Under the pieces are notes generated by a model that was not told the origin of the DNA, made no database searches, and was given only the letters and a program-made list of their open reading frames with translations. Shown here in pieces: positions 1-8,367 of a DNA stretch of 64,000 bases (its first letter is position 1; each line of letters opens with the position of its first letter). Position numbers and translations under genes: made by a program. Origin of the DNA: Kribbella pratensis (GTDB lineage Bacteria; Actinomycetota; Actinomycetes; Propionibacteriales; Kribbellaceae); NCBI RefSeq assembly GCF_004366075.1, contig NZ_SODU01000003.1, positions 1,644,200-1,708,199 of the forward strand, read 5' to 3'.

Positions 1-705
1 CGGCAGGAACAGTACGTCGATGAGGTCCTGGAGCTCGCGCACCAGCTTCTCGGTGGACGTCGTACCGCTGAACACCTCCTCGCCCGCACGACGGATCACC
101 AGGTTGATCTCGAGCTTCTTGGGGTCCGGGACCTCCCAGACCGGCCGGATCCCCGACGCCAGCGCACAACCGCCGGCGAACAGCTTCGCCTGCGGCACGT
201 ACAGCGGGTTGACGCCTTCGATCGACCGCGAGCTCATGTCGTTGCAGACCGTGAACCCGACGATCTCACCGTGACTGTTGGCCACGACCGCAAGCTCCGG
301 CTCAGGTACGTCGTGACCGGAGTCGGACCGGATCCCGACCGGCTCGCCGTCGACGACCACGCGCCAGGCGGGCGCCTTCTGGAACAGCTCGGGCCGGTCA
401 GCGGTGTAGACCTTGTCGTAGACCGACTGCTCGCTGCTCTCCTCCATCCGGGCGCCGCGCGAGCGCTCGTACGTCACGCCCGCGCACCACACCTCGCCGC
501 GACCGTCGATCGGCGGGAGAAACGTCAGCCCTTGGACCGGCAACGCCTCACCGGCCTTGTCGACCTCCGCCTGCAGCTCCTCGCGGGTGAGCCGGAGCAG
601 TTCGGCGAAACTGTTCACCCCCGGCAGCGGAGCCACCGTCTCCCCGGTGCGTACACCGGGGACAGGACGACCGTCGACGGGAGACAGATAACGGACCAAG
701 TGCAT
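1..705 (-). CDS. Fumarylacetoacetate hydrolase family protein (KdaD/AraD1-like sugar-acid dehydratase), C-terminus cut off
   Basis: The first 235 residues are present; the stop lies beyond the left edge. The start ATG at 705 follows a GGAAGG ribosome binding site seven bases upstream. The sequence reads CAGVTYERSRGARMEES, then VPEPELAVV (the Glu-x-Glu metal ligands of the FAH fold) and NDMSSRSIEG, a set of motifs typical of bacterial FAH-fold enzymes that dehydrate 2-keto-3-deoxy sugar acids. It sits 27 bases behind a UxaA-family dehydratase on the same strand, so the two probably form one sugar-acid route: UxaA makes a 2-keto-3-deoxy acid and this enzyme processes it further. The actual substrate cannot be read from the sequence; other FAH hydrolases or isomerases share the fold. 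Confidence 0.85.
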   Translation of the reverse strand, partial: MHLVRYLSPVDGRPVPGVRTGETVAPLPGVNSFAELLRLTREELQAEVDKAGEALPVQGLTFLPPIDGRGEVWCAGVTYERSRGARMEESSEQSVYDKVYTADRPELFQKAPAWRVVVDGEPVGIRSDSGHDVPEPELAVVANSHGEIVGFTVCNDMSSRSIEGVNPLYVPQAKLFAGGCALASGIRPVWEVPDPKKLEINLVIRRAGEEVFSGTTSTEKLVRELQDLIDVLFLP

Positions 706-732
706 GGCAAGGCCTTCCCTTAACAGACACAG

Positions 733-3447
733 CTACATTGACGTACCGAGCAGACCACGGGTGATCTGGAAACCGACGTTGCCGGAGGCAACCGCCTTGG
801 GGACGAGCCGGCGACTCGCGACCGCGGCGACGACGTCCAGCCCGATCCGCGCCTGTTCGGCGGCGTCACCGGTGGCCACCGCGTCCAGGTCGTCGCCGTA
901 CGTCGCAACCGTCTCCGGGTCGTTGCTGAACTCGACGACCGGGACGAACCGCTGCGCCGACAAGGTGCCGCCCGCGACATGCGCGAGGATCTGCTGAACG
1001 CCCGTCGCGCCGAAGCCGGTCGCGGTCTCCATCCAGTCCGTCCCCGGCATCCGCATCACGTGCCACCCCGGCTCCGCGAACCGCTGCCCGTGCGCGATCG
1101 TCGGGCCCACCGGGTCCGCCGAACCGAACGCCGCGGTACGGAATCCGTCGTGCGCCAGCAACGCGCCACGTGACGACAGTACGACGGATCCGCCGGAGCC
1201 GACGATCTCGCGGCCGATCAGCGCGAGCGCCTCGGCGGTTTCGACCGAGAACGGACCGCGTGCCTCCAACCCGATCGTCAGCGCGCCGAGATCACCGGAC
1301 TGCGCGACCGGAGCGGGCAGGTCGAAGCTGCCGAACCACTCCTTGACCTTGTTGCCGACAGCGTCGAGACCGCCGTCCGCCTGGATGCTGGCCCAGCCGA
1401 AGCGGGACGGATCCTTGCCCGCCTCGACCAGCCGGGACCGGAAGTAGTCGTTGTGCGTCTTCTCGCAGCCGTGCTCGAGCAGCAGAGCCATCCGCGTGTT
1501 CGGGTGCAGGAGGTAGCCGAGCATGATCCGCGCGAACGTCTCCTCGGACGCGCCGCCGCTGCTGCCACAACCCTCGGTGTGCGGGAGGGCGACCATCCGG
1601 GTGACGGCGTCACCTGCCCACCTCTCCAGCTCTGCTTGTGCGGCGATCCGCAGCGCGATCATGCCCGAGCAGAGGCTGGTCGGCAGGATCAGGCCGACTG
1701 CCTCGGGCACCAACCGGTCGTCGACACGCAACAAGTCCGTGGGGGTCCGGCTCTCGGCGGTCAGGCCGCGGTGCGGGACCCCGTCGAGCGGCGCGTCGCG
1801 GTCCTCGGTCGGGAGGTCGGCGAGCTTGCGGCTCATCCGGCCGTCGGTGGTGATCGAGATGCCCTCGCGCGGGCCGGTCTGCTTCCAGTTCCGCCAGATC
1901 GACACCTGGCTGTGGCCGGCCCGTTCGCCCGCACTCTTCTCACCGGATGCGACGCGGACCACGAGATCGAAGGTCTCCGCGGTCAGGTCCGCCATCGACG
2001 TACCGGTCAGGTACTTGCCGGCGTCGACGTCCATCTCGGCCCGCAACCGCTCGTACCGCGCGCTCGTCGTGACGAACTTCAGCGTCGGGACGAACGGGAA
2101 GTTGGTGATCGATCCGTTGCCGGTGGTGAAGAAGATCAGGTTGCAGCCGCTGCCGATCTGGCCGGCCACCGACTCGAGGTCGTTGCCGGGGCTGTCCATG
2201 AAGATGTAGCCGTTGCCGGGCAGCGGCTCGCCGTAGTCGATGACGTGGTCCAGGCGGACCTCGCGCGGAAGTTTGCGGGCGGCGCCGATCGACTTCAGCA
2301 CGATGTTGTAGAGCCCGCGGTACACGTTGCCGCCGGACGGGTTGCCCTCGGCCGTGTGCCCGTGCCAGCCGACACGTTCCTTGAACGACTTGATGGTGGC
2401 CAGGAAGCGCTTGGCGGTGGCGAGGTCGCGCACGTTCTTCAGCACGTACGGCTCGGCGCCGATCAGTTCGTCGGTCTCCGCGAGCACCGCCGTACCACCA
2501 TGCCGGATAACCTCCGCGCTGACCTGGCCGGCGAGCGGGTTGGCCGAGATCCCGGAGAACGCGTCGGATCCGCCGCACTGCAGGGCGATCCTGAGGTCCG
2601 CGAGCGGGACCTCCTCGCGCTGCTGCGCGTCGACGACCGGCAGCCACGGCTCGATCAGCGCGCCGGCGGCCGTCAGGTCGTGCTCGAAGCCGCCTTTCCG
2701 GGTGAAGTACGCGTGCGGCACCTTGATCGACGGATAGCCGTTCTCGGCCAGGAAGTTCTTGATCGCCTCGCCGGAGACCACGTCCCCCTCGGTGTCGACG
2801 ATCAGGACGGCGCCGACGTTCGGGTTGAGTGTGAAGCCGCCGAGCGTGGCGAGCAGGAAGTGCAGGTTGTTCGGGACCTCGTCCTCGCCGCCTTCGGTGT
2901 GCGCCACCGGTACGACGCCGTCGCCCGCGGCTGCGCCGTCGAAACGCCGGGCCAACTCCGTGACGAACCCACTGCTCCGCGAACTGGTTGCCAGCAGTAC
3001 GACGTGATTCCGCGTCCCGGCCGGGCCCTGTTCACGGGGATAGCCGAGGAAGGTGCCGGGCTGCTCGACACTGGTCACCTGGGAGCCGAAGTGCAGCGCC
3101 GACTCGTCCAACTCGAACGGGTCGAGCGGCTCGTTGGTCGCACTCGGCACCTCGGGCAGGCCGTCCACACCGCGGGCAGTGACCGCGGCGAGGCTGGTCG
3201 GCGTACAGACGTAGTCGCCGGGGACCAGGTCACGGGAGGCGCGTGCGAACGGGGTGTTCCACGAGGTCAGCGCATCGCCGGTCGCGACCGGAACGACCAC
3301 GAAGCGGTGCCCTTCGAGCACGGTGTGCGGCAGCGTGATCGTCGTACCGTCGAGCTCGACCTCGGTGCCGGCGTCCAGCCGCCGGGAGGCGATCGCGACG
3401 TTGTCGCCGGGCTCGGGCAGGACGCCGATCTGTTCGAACCTCACCAT
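733..3447 (-). CDS. UxaA/altronate dehydratase family protein, tandem two-module form
   Basis: At 904 aa this is nearly twice the usual ~500 aa of altronate dehydratases. An N-terminal SAF-like domain (about residues 1-90) is followed by a first dehydratase module opening with GYPREQGPAGTRNHVVLL and containing LQCGGSDAFSGISANPLAG. A second module starts near residue 590 and carries PHTEGCGSSGGASEETFARIMLG and LEHGCEKTHNDYFR. The family dehydrates aldonate or aldarate acids to 2-keto-3-deoxy acids in the cytosol, usually with iron. An ATG six codons upstream (3465) is possible, but GGAAGG lies nine bases before the ATG at 3447, which I prefer. It is co-oriented with the FAH gene and divergent from a GntR regulator. 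Substrate (altronate, galactarate or another acid) is open. Confidence 0.85.
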   Translation of the reverse strand: MVRFEQIGVLPEPGDNVAIASRRLDAGTEVELDGTTITLPHTVLEGHRFVVVPVATGDALTSWNTPFARASRDLVPGDYVCTPTSLAAVTARGVDGLPEVPSATNEPLDPFELDESALHFGSQVTSVEQPGTFLGYPREQGPAGTRNHVVLLATSSRSSGFVTELARRFDGAAAGDGVVPVAHTEGGEDEVPNNLHFLLATLGGFTLNPNVGAVLIVDTEGDVVSGEAIKNFLAENGYPSIKVPHAYFTRKGGFEHDLTAAGALIEPWLPVVDAQQREEVPLADLRIALQCGGSDAFSGISANPLAGQVSAEVIRHGGTAVLAETDELIGAEPYVLKNVRDLATAKRFLATIKSFKERVGWHGHTAEGNPSGGNVYRGLYNIVLKSIGAARKLPREVRLDHVIDYGEPLPGNGYIFMDSPGNDLESVAGQIGSGCNLIFFTTGNGSITNFPFVPTLKFVTTSARYERLRAEMDVDAGKYLTGTSMADLTAETFDLVVRVASGEKSAGERAGHSQVSIWRNWKQTGPREGISITTDGRMSRKLADLPTEDRDAPLDGVPHRGLTAESRTPTDLLRVDDRLVPEAVGLILPTSLCSGMIALRIAAQAELERWAGDAVTRMVALPHTEGCGSSGGASEETFARIMLGYLLHPNTRMALLLEHGCEKTHNDYFRSRLVEAGKDPSRFGWASIQADGGLDAVGNKVKEWFGSFDLPAPVAQSGDLGALTIGLEARGPFSVETAEALALIGREIVGSGGSVVLSSRGALLAHDGFRTAAFGSADPVGPTIAHGQRFAEPGWHVMRMPGTDWMETATGFGATGVQQILAHVAGGTLSAQRFVPVVEFSNDPETVATYGDDLDAVATGDAAEQARIGLDVVAAVASRRLVPKAVASGNVGFQITRGLLGTSM

Positions 3448-3483
3448 CGTTCGCGACCTTCCCATAGCTTGCTCTCACCCGAA

Positions 3484-3500
3484 TCGTGCATGATGCATGA
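3484..3500. promoter_or_regulatory. Palindromic operator candidate between UxaA-family gene and gntR
   Basis: TGCATGATGCA (3487-3497) is a perfect inverted repeat around a central G and is extended to 17 bp with one mismatched pair. It lies in the divergent intergenic region, as expected for the site of the FadR-type regulator encoded at 3569. The binding itself is inferred. Confidence 0.5.
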
Positions 3501-3568
3501 TTACCAGTGTTACCCTGCCGAAACCGAACGGTGGGGTCAACCCCGCGACCAGATTCCGGAGACACCTC

Positions 3569-4249
3569 ATGAGCGAGCCAGTGGCACCGGTGGACCGGCG
3601 GCTGCTCCGGCGGCAGATGCTCGCCGACGACGTGTACGAGGCCATCAAGACGATGCTGATGGACCACGTCATCCGGCCCGGGGCGCGGATCTCGATCGAC
3701 GGGCTCGCGCGGGAGTTCCAGGTGTCGTCGACGCCGGTGCGGGAGGCGCTGGCCCGGCTGGAGTCGGAAGGGCTGGCGGTCAAGGAGCCGCTCAAGGGTT
3801 ACCGCGCGACTCCGCTCCTCTCGCTCGAGGAGTTCGACGATCTGTACCGGTTCCGGCTCCTGCTCGAGCCTTGGGCGGCCCGGCGGGCGGCCGAGCTGAT
3901 CTCCCCCGAGGGTGTGAAGCTCTTGCGCGCTGAGCTGGCGAACGCAGTCGAGCCGACTTCGATCGACTACGCCGGGTACAAGTCGCTGACCGTGCACGAC
4001 AACCGGTTCCATTCGCTGATCGCGTCGCTGTCCGGGAGCGAACAGGTTCGATCGGCCTTCGAGCGGACCCACTGCCACCTGCACATCTTCCGGTTGCACT
4101 ACGACCGCGACATCGGTCCCGAGGTCCTCACCGAACACCGCATGCTCGTCGAGGCGATCACCTCGGGCGATCCGGCCGCCGCCGAGTCCGCGATGACCCA
4201 GCACATCGAGAACTCGATGACGCTCCGGTTGCGCCGCATCTACGAATGA
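3569..4249 (+). CDS. GntR family transcriptional regulator, FadR/FCD subfamily
   Basis: 226 aa. An N-terminal winged helix-turn-helix (about residues 15-80: ADDVYEAIKTMLMDHVIRPGARISIDGLAREFQVSSTPVREALARLESEGL) is followed by an all-helical FCD effector domain with the metal or ligand residues typical of the class (HDNRFHSLI, TEHRMLVEAI, AMTQHIENSM). An upstream in-frame ATG at 3497 exists, but GGAGA seven bases before 3569 fixes this start. It is divergent from the UxaA/FAH genes and most likely represses them until a sugar acid binds. Its end overlaps the next gene by ATGA. Confidence 0.92.
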   Translation: MSEPVAPVDRRLLRRQMLADDVYEAIKTMLMDHVIRPGARISIDGLAREFQVSSTPVREALARLESEGLAVKEPLKGYRATPLLSLEEFDDLYRFRLLLEPWAARRAAELISPEGVKLLRAELANAVEPTSIDYAGYKSLTVHDNRFHSLIASLSGSEQVRSAFERTHCHLHIFRLHYDRDIGPEVLTEHRMLVEAITSGDPAAAESAMTQHIENSMTLRLRRIYE

Positions 4250-4653
4250 CCCGGCGCCCTTTCCCGCTGACGGTGCCACCGGAACTCACGGCGTACATCC
4301 TCGACTTCCACTGGGACCTCGAACGGCTGCACGCCCTCGACCTACCGACGGTCGAGCTGCCGATCGGCGACCTGACCCACCATCTCGACCTACCGTTCTG
4401 GGCGCACGACGACCGGCCCTTTCAGGTCACGCCCCGCCAGGTCGCCGCGGATCCGGTCACGTACCAGGCGCAGTACGAACGCACCCTCGCCGCCGACCTC
4501 CGCCATCCCATCGACGTCGTCCACCGCCCCGACGACCGCATCACCATCCTGGACGGCGTGCACCGGCTGCTGCGGGCAGAACTTGAACACCATCCGACCA
4601 TCAGCGCGCGAGTTCTGCAGTGGTCCGAGCTGGACCACATCGCCGTACCGTGA
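4246..4653 (+). CDS. ParB/sulfiredoxin-like domain protein (hypothetical)
   Basis: 135 aa, coupled to the GntR gene by a 4-nt ATGA overlap. The central part has the layout of a ParB-like nuclease or sulfiredoxin fold: PIGDLTHHLDLPFW, then HPIDVVHRPDDRITILDGVHRLLRAELE, where ILDGVHRLLRA matches the family's G-x-HR loop. There is no DNA-binding helix-turn-helix, so it is not a partition protein. Small proteins of this kind occur next to metabolic genes with unknown roles. Its stop and the stop of the convergent VOC gene lie inside the perfect palindrome TGACGTCA at 4651-4658. Confidence 0.6.
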   Translation: MTRRPFPLTVPPELTAYILDFHWDLERLHALDLPTVELPIGDLTHHLDLPFWAHDDRPFQVTPRQVAADPVTYQAQYERTLAADLRHPIDVVHRPDDRITILDGVHRLLRAELEHHPTISARVLQWSELDHIAVP

Positions 4654-4655
4654 CG

Positions 4656-4994
4656 TCACGCCACCGGCGCGCCGCCGTACGAGACCTCGTTGCCGTCCGG
4701 GTCGTAGAAGGTCGCATGCCGTACGCCGTTCTCGTACGTCTCCCGGTCGGCGGGCTCGAGGCCGCGCTCGGCGATCGCACCGAGCGCGGCGTCGAAGTCC
4801 TCGACGAACAACGTGTGCTGCGCGTGGCCGGCGTGCTCCGGAACGACCTCGATGTAGAGGTACCGGTGCTCGCCGATCTCCCACACCGCCTCGATGTCGT
4901 TGGGCAGGAAACTCGGCGGCGCCCCCAGCAACTTCTCGTACCAGGCGACCGCGATGTCGTAGTCCCGAACAGAAATCCCGGCGAACAGATCCAT
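4656..4994 (-). CDS. VOC (glyoxalase/bleomycin-resistance fold) family protein
   Basis: 112 aa, the length of a single VOC unit with two beta-alpha-beta-beta-beta modules. It starts MDLFAGISVRDYDIAVAWYEKLLG and ends with ATFYDPDGNEVSYGG, where the late Glu is the usual metal ligand; His/Glu ligands could also come from HRYLYIEV. Proteins of this family act on small molecules as dimers (lyase, isomerase, dioxygenase or resistance protein). It lies 22 bases behind the Gfo/Idh/MocA gene on the same strand and is probably co-transcribed. Substrate unknown. Confidence 0.85.
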   Translation of the reverse strand: MDLFAGISVRDYDIAVAWYEKLLGAPPSFLPNDIEAVWEIGEHRYLYIEVVPEHAGHAQHTLFVEDFDAALGAIAERGLEPADRETYENGVRHATFYDPDGNEVSYGGAPVA

Positions 4995-5016
4995 ACCGGA
5001 TCTTATCGGCAGGAGG

Positions 5017-6213
5017 TCACTCCGGGGCGTCGCCGTGGTCGGGGATCTCGAGCTGTACGCCGCCTTGCAGGGCGGACTGGTGCGCGTAGATGCCGGGGAG
5101 GGTGTAGCGGGCGGAGACCCACGCGTTGATCGGCGGCAGGGTCTTGTCGGCGACCGCGCGGACGAAGTCGTCGGCGAGGAAGTGGTGCGAGCCCTCGTGC
5201 CCGTTGTGCAGACCGTCGAACTCCTTCGGCAGCCGCGAGCGGTCGTGCACCGGGGACAGCCCGGACCGGAACGCGTCCCGCAGCGCGGGGTCGACGTTCG
5301 CCAGGTCGGCGTCGTCCCCGGAACCGCTCGGCTTCGTCTCCATCAAGTGGCTGACGTCCTCGACGCCTTGCTTGTTCTGCCACAGCGTCGTGGTGGCGAG
5401 CTGCTCGAAGCTGCCCTCGGTGCCGAACACCCGCAGCCGGGACTCGCGGATGTGCGACGGGTACCCGACCCGGCGCATCTCGTTCGTCCGCATGATCCCG
5501 CCGTCGGCGAGCTTGAACAGCGCGGTCGCATTCGAGAAGTCGTTGTCGAACTGGCTGATCTCCTTGTCGAAGACGCCGTCACCGCGGTCGTCCTTGACGC
5601 CGATCGCCGACACGTGGGTAGCGTGCTGACCGGTCACCGAGAGGACGTTGCCGACGGCATGCGTCGGGTAGAGCAGCGGCGGGAACGACGCGGTCTTCTT
5701 CCAGTCGTCGCCGCCGGAGTACTGGTACGCGGCGTAGAACCCGAGGTCCATGTCGTGGACGTAGTCGCCCTCGCTGTAGAACACCCGGCCGAACGCGCCC
5801 TCGGCGAGCTTCTGCCGGCAGTAGACCGAGGACGGGTAGTAGAAGCTGGTCTCACCCATCATGTAGGTGAGCCCGGTCTCCTTCACGAGCTCGATGATGC
5901 GCGCGATCTGGTCCGCCTCGATTGCCATCGGGACCGTGGAGTACACGTGCTTGCCGGCCTCGAGCGCCTTGATCGCCATCTCGCCGTGCAGCCACCGCTG
6001 CGTGAAGATCGCGACCGCGTCCACGTCCGACTCGAGCATCTCCTCGAACGACGCATGCGTCACCGTGATCCCTTGCTTGGCGGCCATCTCCGCGGTCCGT
6101 TCCGGGATGACGTCGGTCAGTCGCACGTCGGACACGTCCGGATGCGCGGACCACAACCGCAGGAACGAAGGGGCGAACTGTCCGGCTCCGGCCACACCGA
6201 TGCTGATTCCCAT
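5017..6213 (-). CDS. Gfo/Idh/MocA family NAD(P)-dependent oxidoreductase
   Basis: 398 aa. The N-terminal Rossmann fold begins ISIGVAGAGQFAPSFLRLWSAHP and contains EAGKHVYSTVPMAIEADQ, equivalent to the EKP-type motif of the family but with Lys-Pro replaced by V-P-M. The C-terminal domain carries MMGETSFYYPSSVYCRQKLAEGAFG and YPTHAVG, the usual substrate-binding His region. I chose the ATG at 6213 (MGISIG) rather than the upstream 6234 because the family starts directly at the first beta strand. Members oxidise or reduce sugars and inositols in the cytosol; this one is alone with a VOC protein, so its substrate is not indicated. Confidence 0.88.
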   Translation of the reverse strand: MGISIGVAGAGQFAPSFLRLWSAHPDVSDVRLTDVIPERTAEMAAKQGITVTHASFEEMLESDVDAVAIFTQRWLHGEMAIKALEAGKHVYSTVPMAIEADQIARIIELVKETGLTYMMGETSFYYPSSVYCRQKLAEGAFGRVFYSEGDYVHDMDLGFYAAYQYSGGDDWKKTASFPPLLYPTHAVGNVLSVTGQHATHVSAIGVKDDRGDGVFDKEISQFDNDFSNATALFKLADGGIMRTNEMRRVGYPSHIRESRLRVFGTEGSFEQLATTTLWQNKQGVEDVSHLMETKPSGSGDDADLANVDPALRDAFRSGLSPVHDRSRLPKEFDGLHNGHEGSHHFLADDFVRAVADKTLPPINAWVSARYTLPGIYAHQSALQGGVQLEIPDHGDAPE

Positions 6214-6237
6214 ACGGAAGAGCCAATCACACATTTA

Positions 6238-6274
6238 TGTTCCACGGAAGAACAAATTCGCACGTCGAAACGTG
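6238..6274. promoter_or_regulatory. Two inverted repeats upstream of the Gfo/Idh/MocA gene
   Basis: TGTTC-N7-GAACA at 6238-6254 (with TTCC-AC-GGAA nested inside) and CACGT-CGAA-ACGTG at 6261-6274 lie 25-61 bases upstream of the ATG at 6213, in an AT-richer stretch that should hold the promoter. They may be operators; no regulator gene is adjacent. Confidence 0.35.
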
Positions 6275-6307
6275 TGACCCAGCCCACACCACCCACCCGC
6301 CCGAGGC

Positions 6308-6366
6308 ACTTTGAGAACCCACCAACCATTCTCAGGGCGTCGAAACGGTTGGTGGGTTCTCAAAGT
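6308..6366. repeat. Perfect hairpin, copy 1 of a dispersed palindromic repeat; probable terminator of the GDPD operon
   Basis: Arms ACTTTGAGAACCCACCAACC (6308-6327) and its exact reverse complement (6347-6366) enclose a 19-nt loop. It begins 5 bases after the glycerophosphodiesterase stop codon, so it can end that transcript, although there is no long U tract. A related hairpin stands at 58041-58101. Confidence 0.8.
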
Positions 6367-6370
6367 TGGG

Positions 6371-7045
6371 TCAGAGGTGCTGGAGGAGGTGGGGGTTGTC
6401 GGTGGTGATGCCGTCTGCGGCTAGGGCGGTGGCCTTGGTGAGGGTTTCGGAGTCGGGGACGGGCCAGGCGGTGACGGAGAGGCCGGCGGCGTGGAGGTCG
6501 GCGACGGCGTCGGGGGTGAGGCCGGCGATTCCGCAGAGGGACCAGGTCGCGCCGGCTGCGCGGGTGCGGGTGATGATCTCGGCGGTGTCCGGCGTACGGC
6601 CGAAGATGTGGCCGGTCGTCACGTCCGGGAACGCCTCGCGGACGGCGAGCAGGATCTCCGGGTGGAACGACGTCACCAGGGTCCGCTCGGCCAGCGCCCG
6701 GTCCGACTTCAGCGACTGGGCGAGCAGCGGTACGGCGGCCTCGGCCTTGACCTCTGCCTGGAACCGTACGTCGATCGCCGCGACCGTCTCGGTCCACGTC
6801 GGCACCTGTTCCCCGAGACCGGCATCCAACGCCCGCAGCTCCGCCAGCGTCAGCTCCTCGACCGCGCCCGATCCCGACGTGGTGCGGTCGACGGTGGCGT
6901 CGTGCATGATCACGAGCTCGCCGTCCGCGCTGACCCGCAGGTCGAGCTCGATCTCGTCGCAGCCGTCCGCGACCGCCCGCCGGAACGAGCGCAGCGTGTT
7001 CTCCGGTTCGGTCCCGAGTGCGCCCCGGTGGCCGGTGATGATCAC
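6371..7045 (-). CDS. Glycerophosphodiester phosphodiesterase
   Basis: 224 aa of a cytosolic GDPD domain (no signal peptide). The N-terminus ITGHRGALGTEPENTLRSFRRAVADGCDEIELDLRVSADGELVIMHDATVDRTT contains all the core motifs: HRG, the E-x-x-x-x-D-L metal ligands and the HD-x-x-x-x-R-T-T segment. The C-terminus ends DGITTDNP. The enzyme cleaves glycerophosphodiesters to glycerol-3-phosphate plus an alcohol. The GTG start overlaps the stop of the binding-protein gene (GTGA) and has GAGGAG eight bases upstream. It is the last gene of an Ugp-like import operon that begins with an inositol-phosphatase-like enzyme, so its substrate may be imported glycerophosphodiesters. Confidence 0.93.
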   Translation of the reverse strand: MIITGHRGALGTEPENTLRSFRRAVADGCDEIELDLRVSADGELVIMHDATVDRTTSGSGAVEELTLAELRALDAGLGEQVPTWTETVAAIDVRFQAEVKAEAAVPLLAQSLKSDRALAERTLVTSFHPEILLAVREAFPDVTTGHIFGRTPDTAEIITRTRAAGATWSLCGIAGLTPDAVADLHAAGLSVTAWPVPDSETLTKATALAADGITTDNPHLLQHL

Positions 7046-8367
7046 AGAACTTTCTCCTCGTAGAGACGTTTGACCTCGTCGCCGATCACCTCGAGCCGGC
7101 GCGCGACGGAGGCGAACACCTTCTTCGGCTGCGCGTTGTCGGCGTAGATCTGCTGCAGCCCGGTGTAGATCTGCACGTTCGCGTTCCGCCCGTACAGCCG
7201 GATCGCGTCCTGCCGGCGCGCGTTCTCCAGCTGCGCGATCGCGACGCCGTAGTTCGGCTGCTCCGCGATCAGCTTCTTCAGCTCGGCGTCCTCGCGGGCC
7301 TTGTTCACCACCGGAAGGTAGCCGGTCTGCGTCGTCCACCAGGCCGAGTTCTCCGGCAGGGCGAGGAACTGCAGGAATGTCGCCGCGGCCTGTTTCCGCT
7401 CGGTCGAGATGTTCCGCAGCATCCCGATCCCGCCACCGCCGGTGGCGATCCCGGCCGCGACCTCCGACGGGATGAACCCGGCCCCGACCTTGAACTTCGC
7501 CTTGGACCCGATGGTCTTCATCGCACCGGTCGACTCCTGGATCACCCCGACCAGCCCGTTCGCGAAGTCCGTGCTCGGGCTGCTCGCCATGTACGCCGCC
7601 CCGAGCTCGTGCACCATCTCCCGCTGCCACTCACCGGCCGCGACCGCACCGGCCTCGTCGATGGTGACGTCGAGCCCCTTGGAGTACGCGCCGCCGAACT
7701 GCCACACATTGCCCTGGAACTGCCAGTCGCCGTCGATCTTGGCGAACGCGATCGTCCGCAACGACCGGCCGCCGGACTGCACCTTCGCGAGCTCGGGCAC
7801 CCACGACCGCAGCTCGCTCCAGGTCCGCGGCACCCGGTCCGGCAGCCCGGCCTTCGCAAACGCGTCCCGGTTGTAGTACATGATCGGCGTACTGCGGGCG
7901 AACGGAACGGCCCAGCTCTGCCCCTTCACGACGTACTCCCCGAACAGCTTCTCCTGATACACGCCAGGACCGAAACCGTCGGTGAAGTAGCCGTTCAACG
8001 GTTCGAGCGCGTCGTTCAGGAAGAACCGTTCCCAGGTGACGTCCGACAGTACGGCGAGATCGGGCGCCTGCTTCGCGACCAGCGCGGCCGCGACCTTCTG
8101 CGCCACGTCGTCGTAGCTGCCCTGGAACTGCACCTCGACGTACACGTCGTGCTGCGAGTCGTTGAACTTGGCAACGAGCTTGTCGACCGCCTTCCCGTTC
8201 ACGCCGCCGTACGGCGACCAGAACACGACCCGGGTGCGGTTGGCGTACTGCTTCGGCACGGACCCGGCCGGCTGCGAGTAGATCGCGTCGACGGAACGGT
8301 AGCCGCAGCCCGCCAGCGTGGCGCCGGCCGCGAGCCCCAGGAACATCCTGCGCTTGAGCATGCTCAT
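7042..8367 (-). CDS. ABC transporter extracellular solute-binding lipoprotein (UgpB-like)
   Basis: 441 aa. The signal peptide MLKRRMFLGLAAGATLAGC ends in a lipobox cysteine, with a twin-Arg-like start. The mature part has the layout of family 1 binding proteins (RVVFWSPYGGVNGKAVDKLVAKFNDS, then PDLAVLSDVTWERFF, and GGGGIGMLRNISTERKQAAATFLQFL). The final 100 residues match the extended UgpB C-terminus. Together with the two permeases it forms an importer; the ATPase is not encoded here and is probably a shared MsiK/UgpC-type protein. Position between the permeases and a glycerophosphodiesterase suggests glycerol-3-phosphate or glycerophosphodiester uptake, but sugars cannot be excluded. ATGA overlaps join it to both neighbours. 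Confidence 0.88.
   Translation of the reverse strand: MSMLKRRMFLGLAAGATLAGCGYRSVDAIYSQPAGSVPKQYANRTRVVFWSPYGGVNGKAVDKLVAKFNDSQHDVYVEVQFQGSYDDVAQKVAAALVAKQAPDLAVLSDVTWERFFLNDALEPLNGYFTDGFGPGVYQEKLFGEYVVKGQSWAVPFARSTPIMYYNRDAFAKAGLPDRVPRTWSELRSWVPELAKVQSGGRSLRTIAFAKIDGDWQFQGNVWQFGGAYSKGLDVTIDEAGAVAAGEWQREMVHELGAAYMASSPSTDFANGLVGVIQESTGAMKTIGSKAKFKVGAGFIPSEVAAGIATGGGGIGMLRNISTERKQAAATFLQFLALPENSAWWTTQTGYLPVVNKAREDAELKKLIAEQPNYGVAIAQLENARRQDAIRLYGRNANVQIYTGLQQIYADNAQPKKVFASVARRLEVIGDEVKRLYEEKVL

Noticed and set aside
1453..3933. 826-aa open frame on the plus strand
   Set aside because: Antisense shadow of the UxaA-family gene; Arg/Val/Gly-rich composition, no domain, and it runs through the divergent promoter.
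4651..4658. TGACGTCA palindrome as a regulatory site
   Set aside because: It is formed by the two convergent stop codons and their 2-bp gap; no reason to expect binding there.
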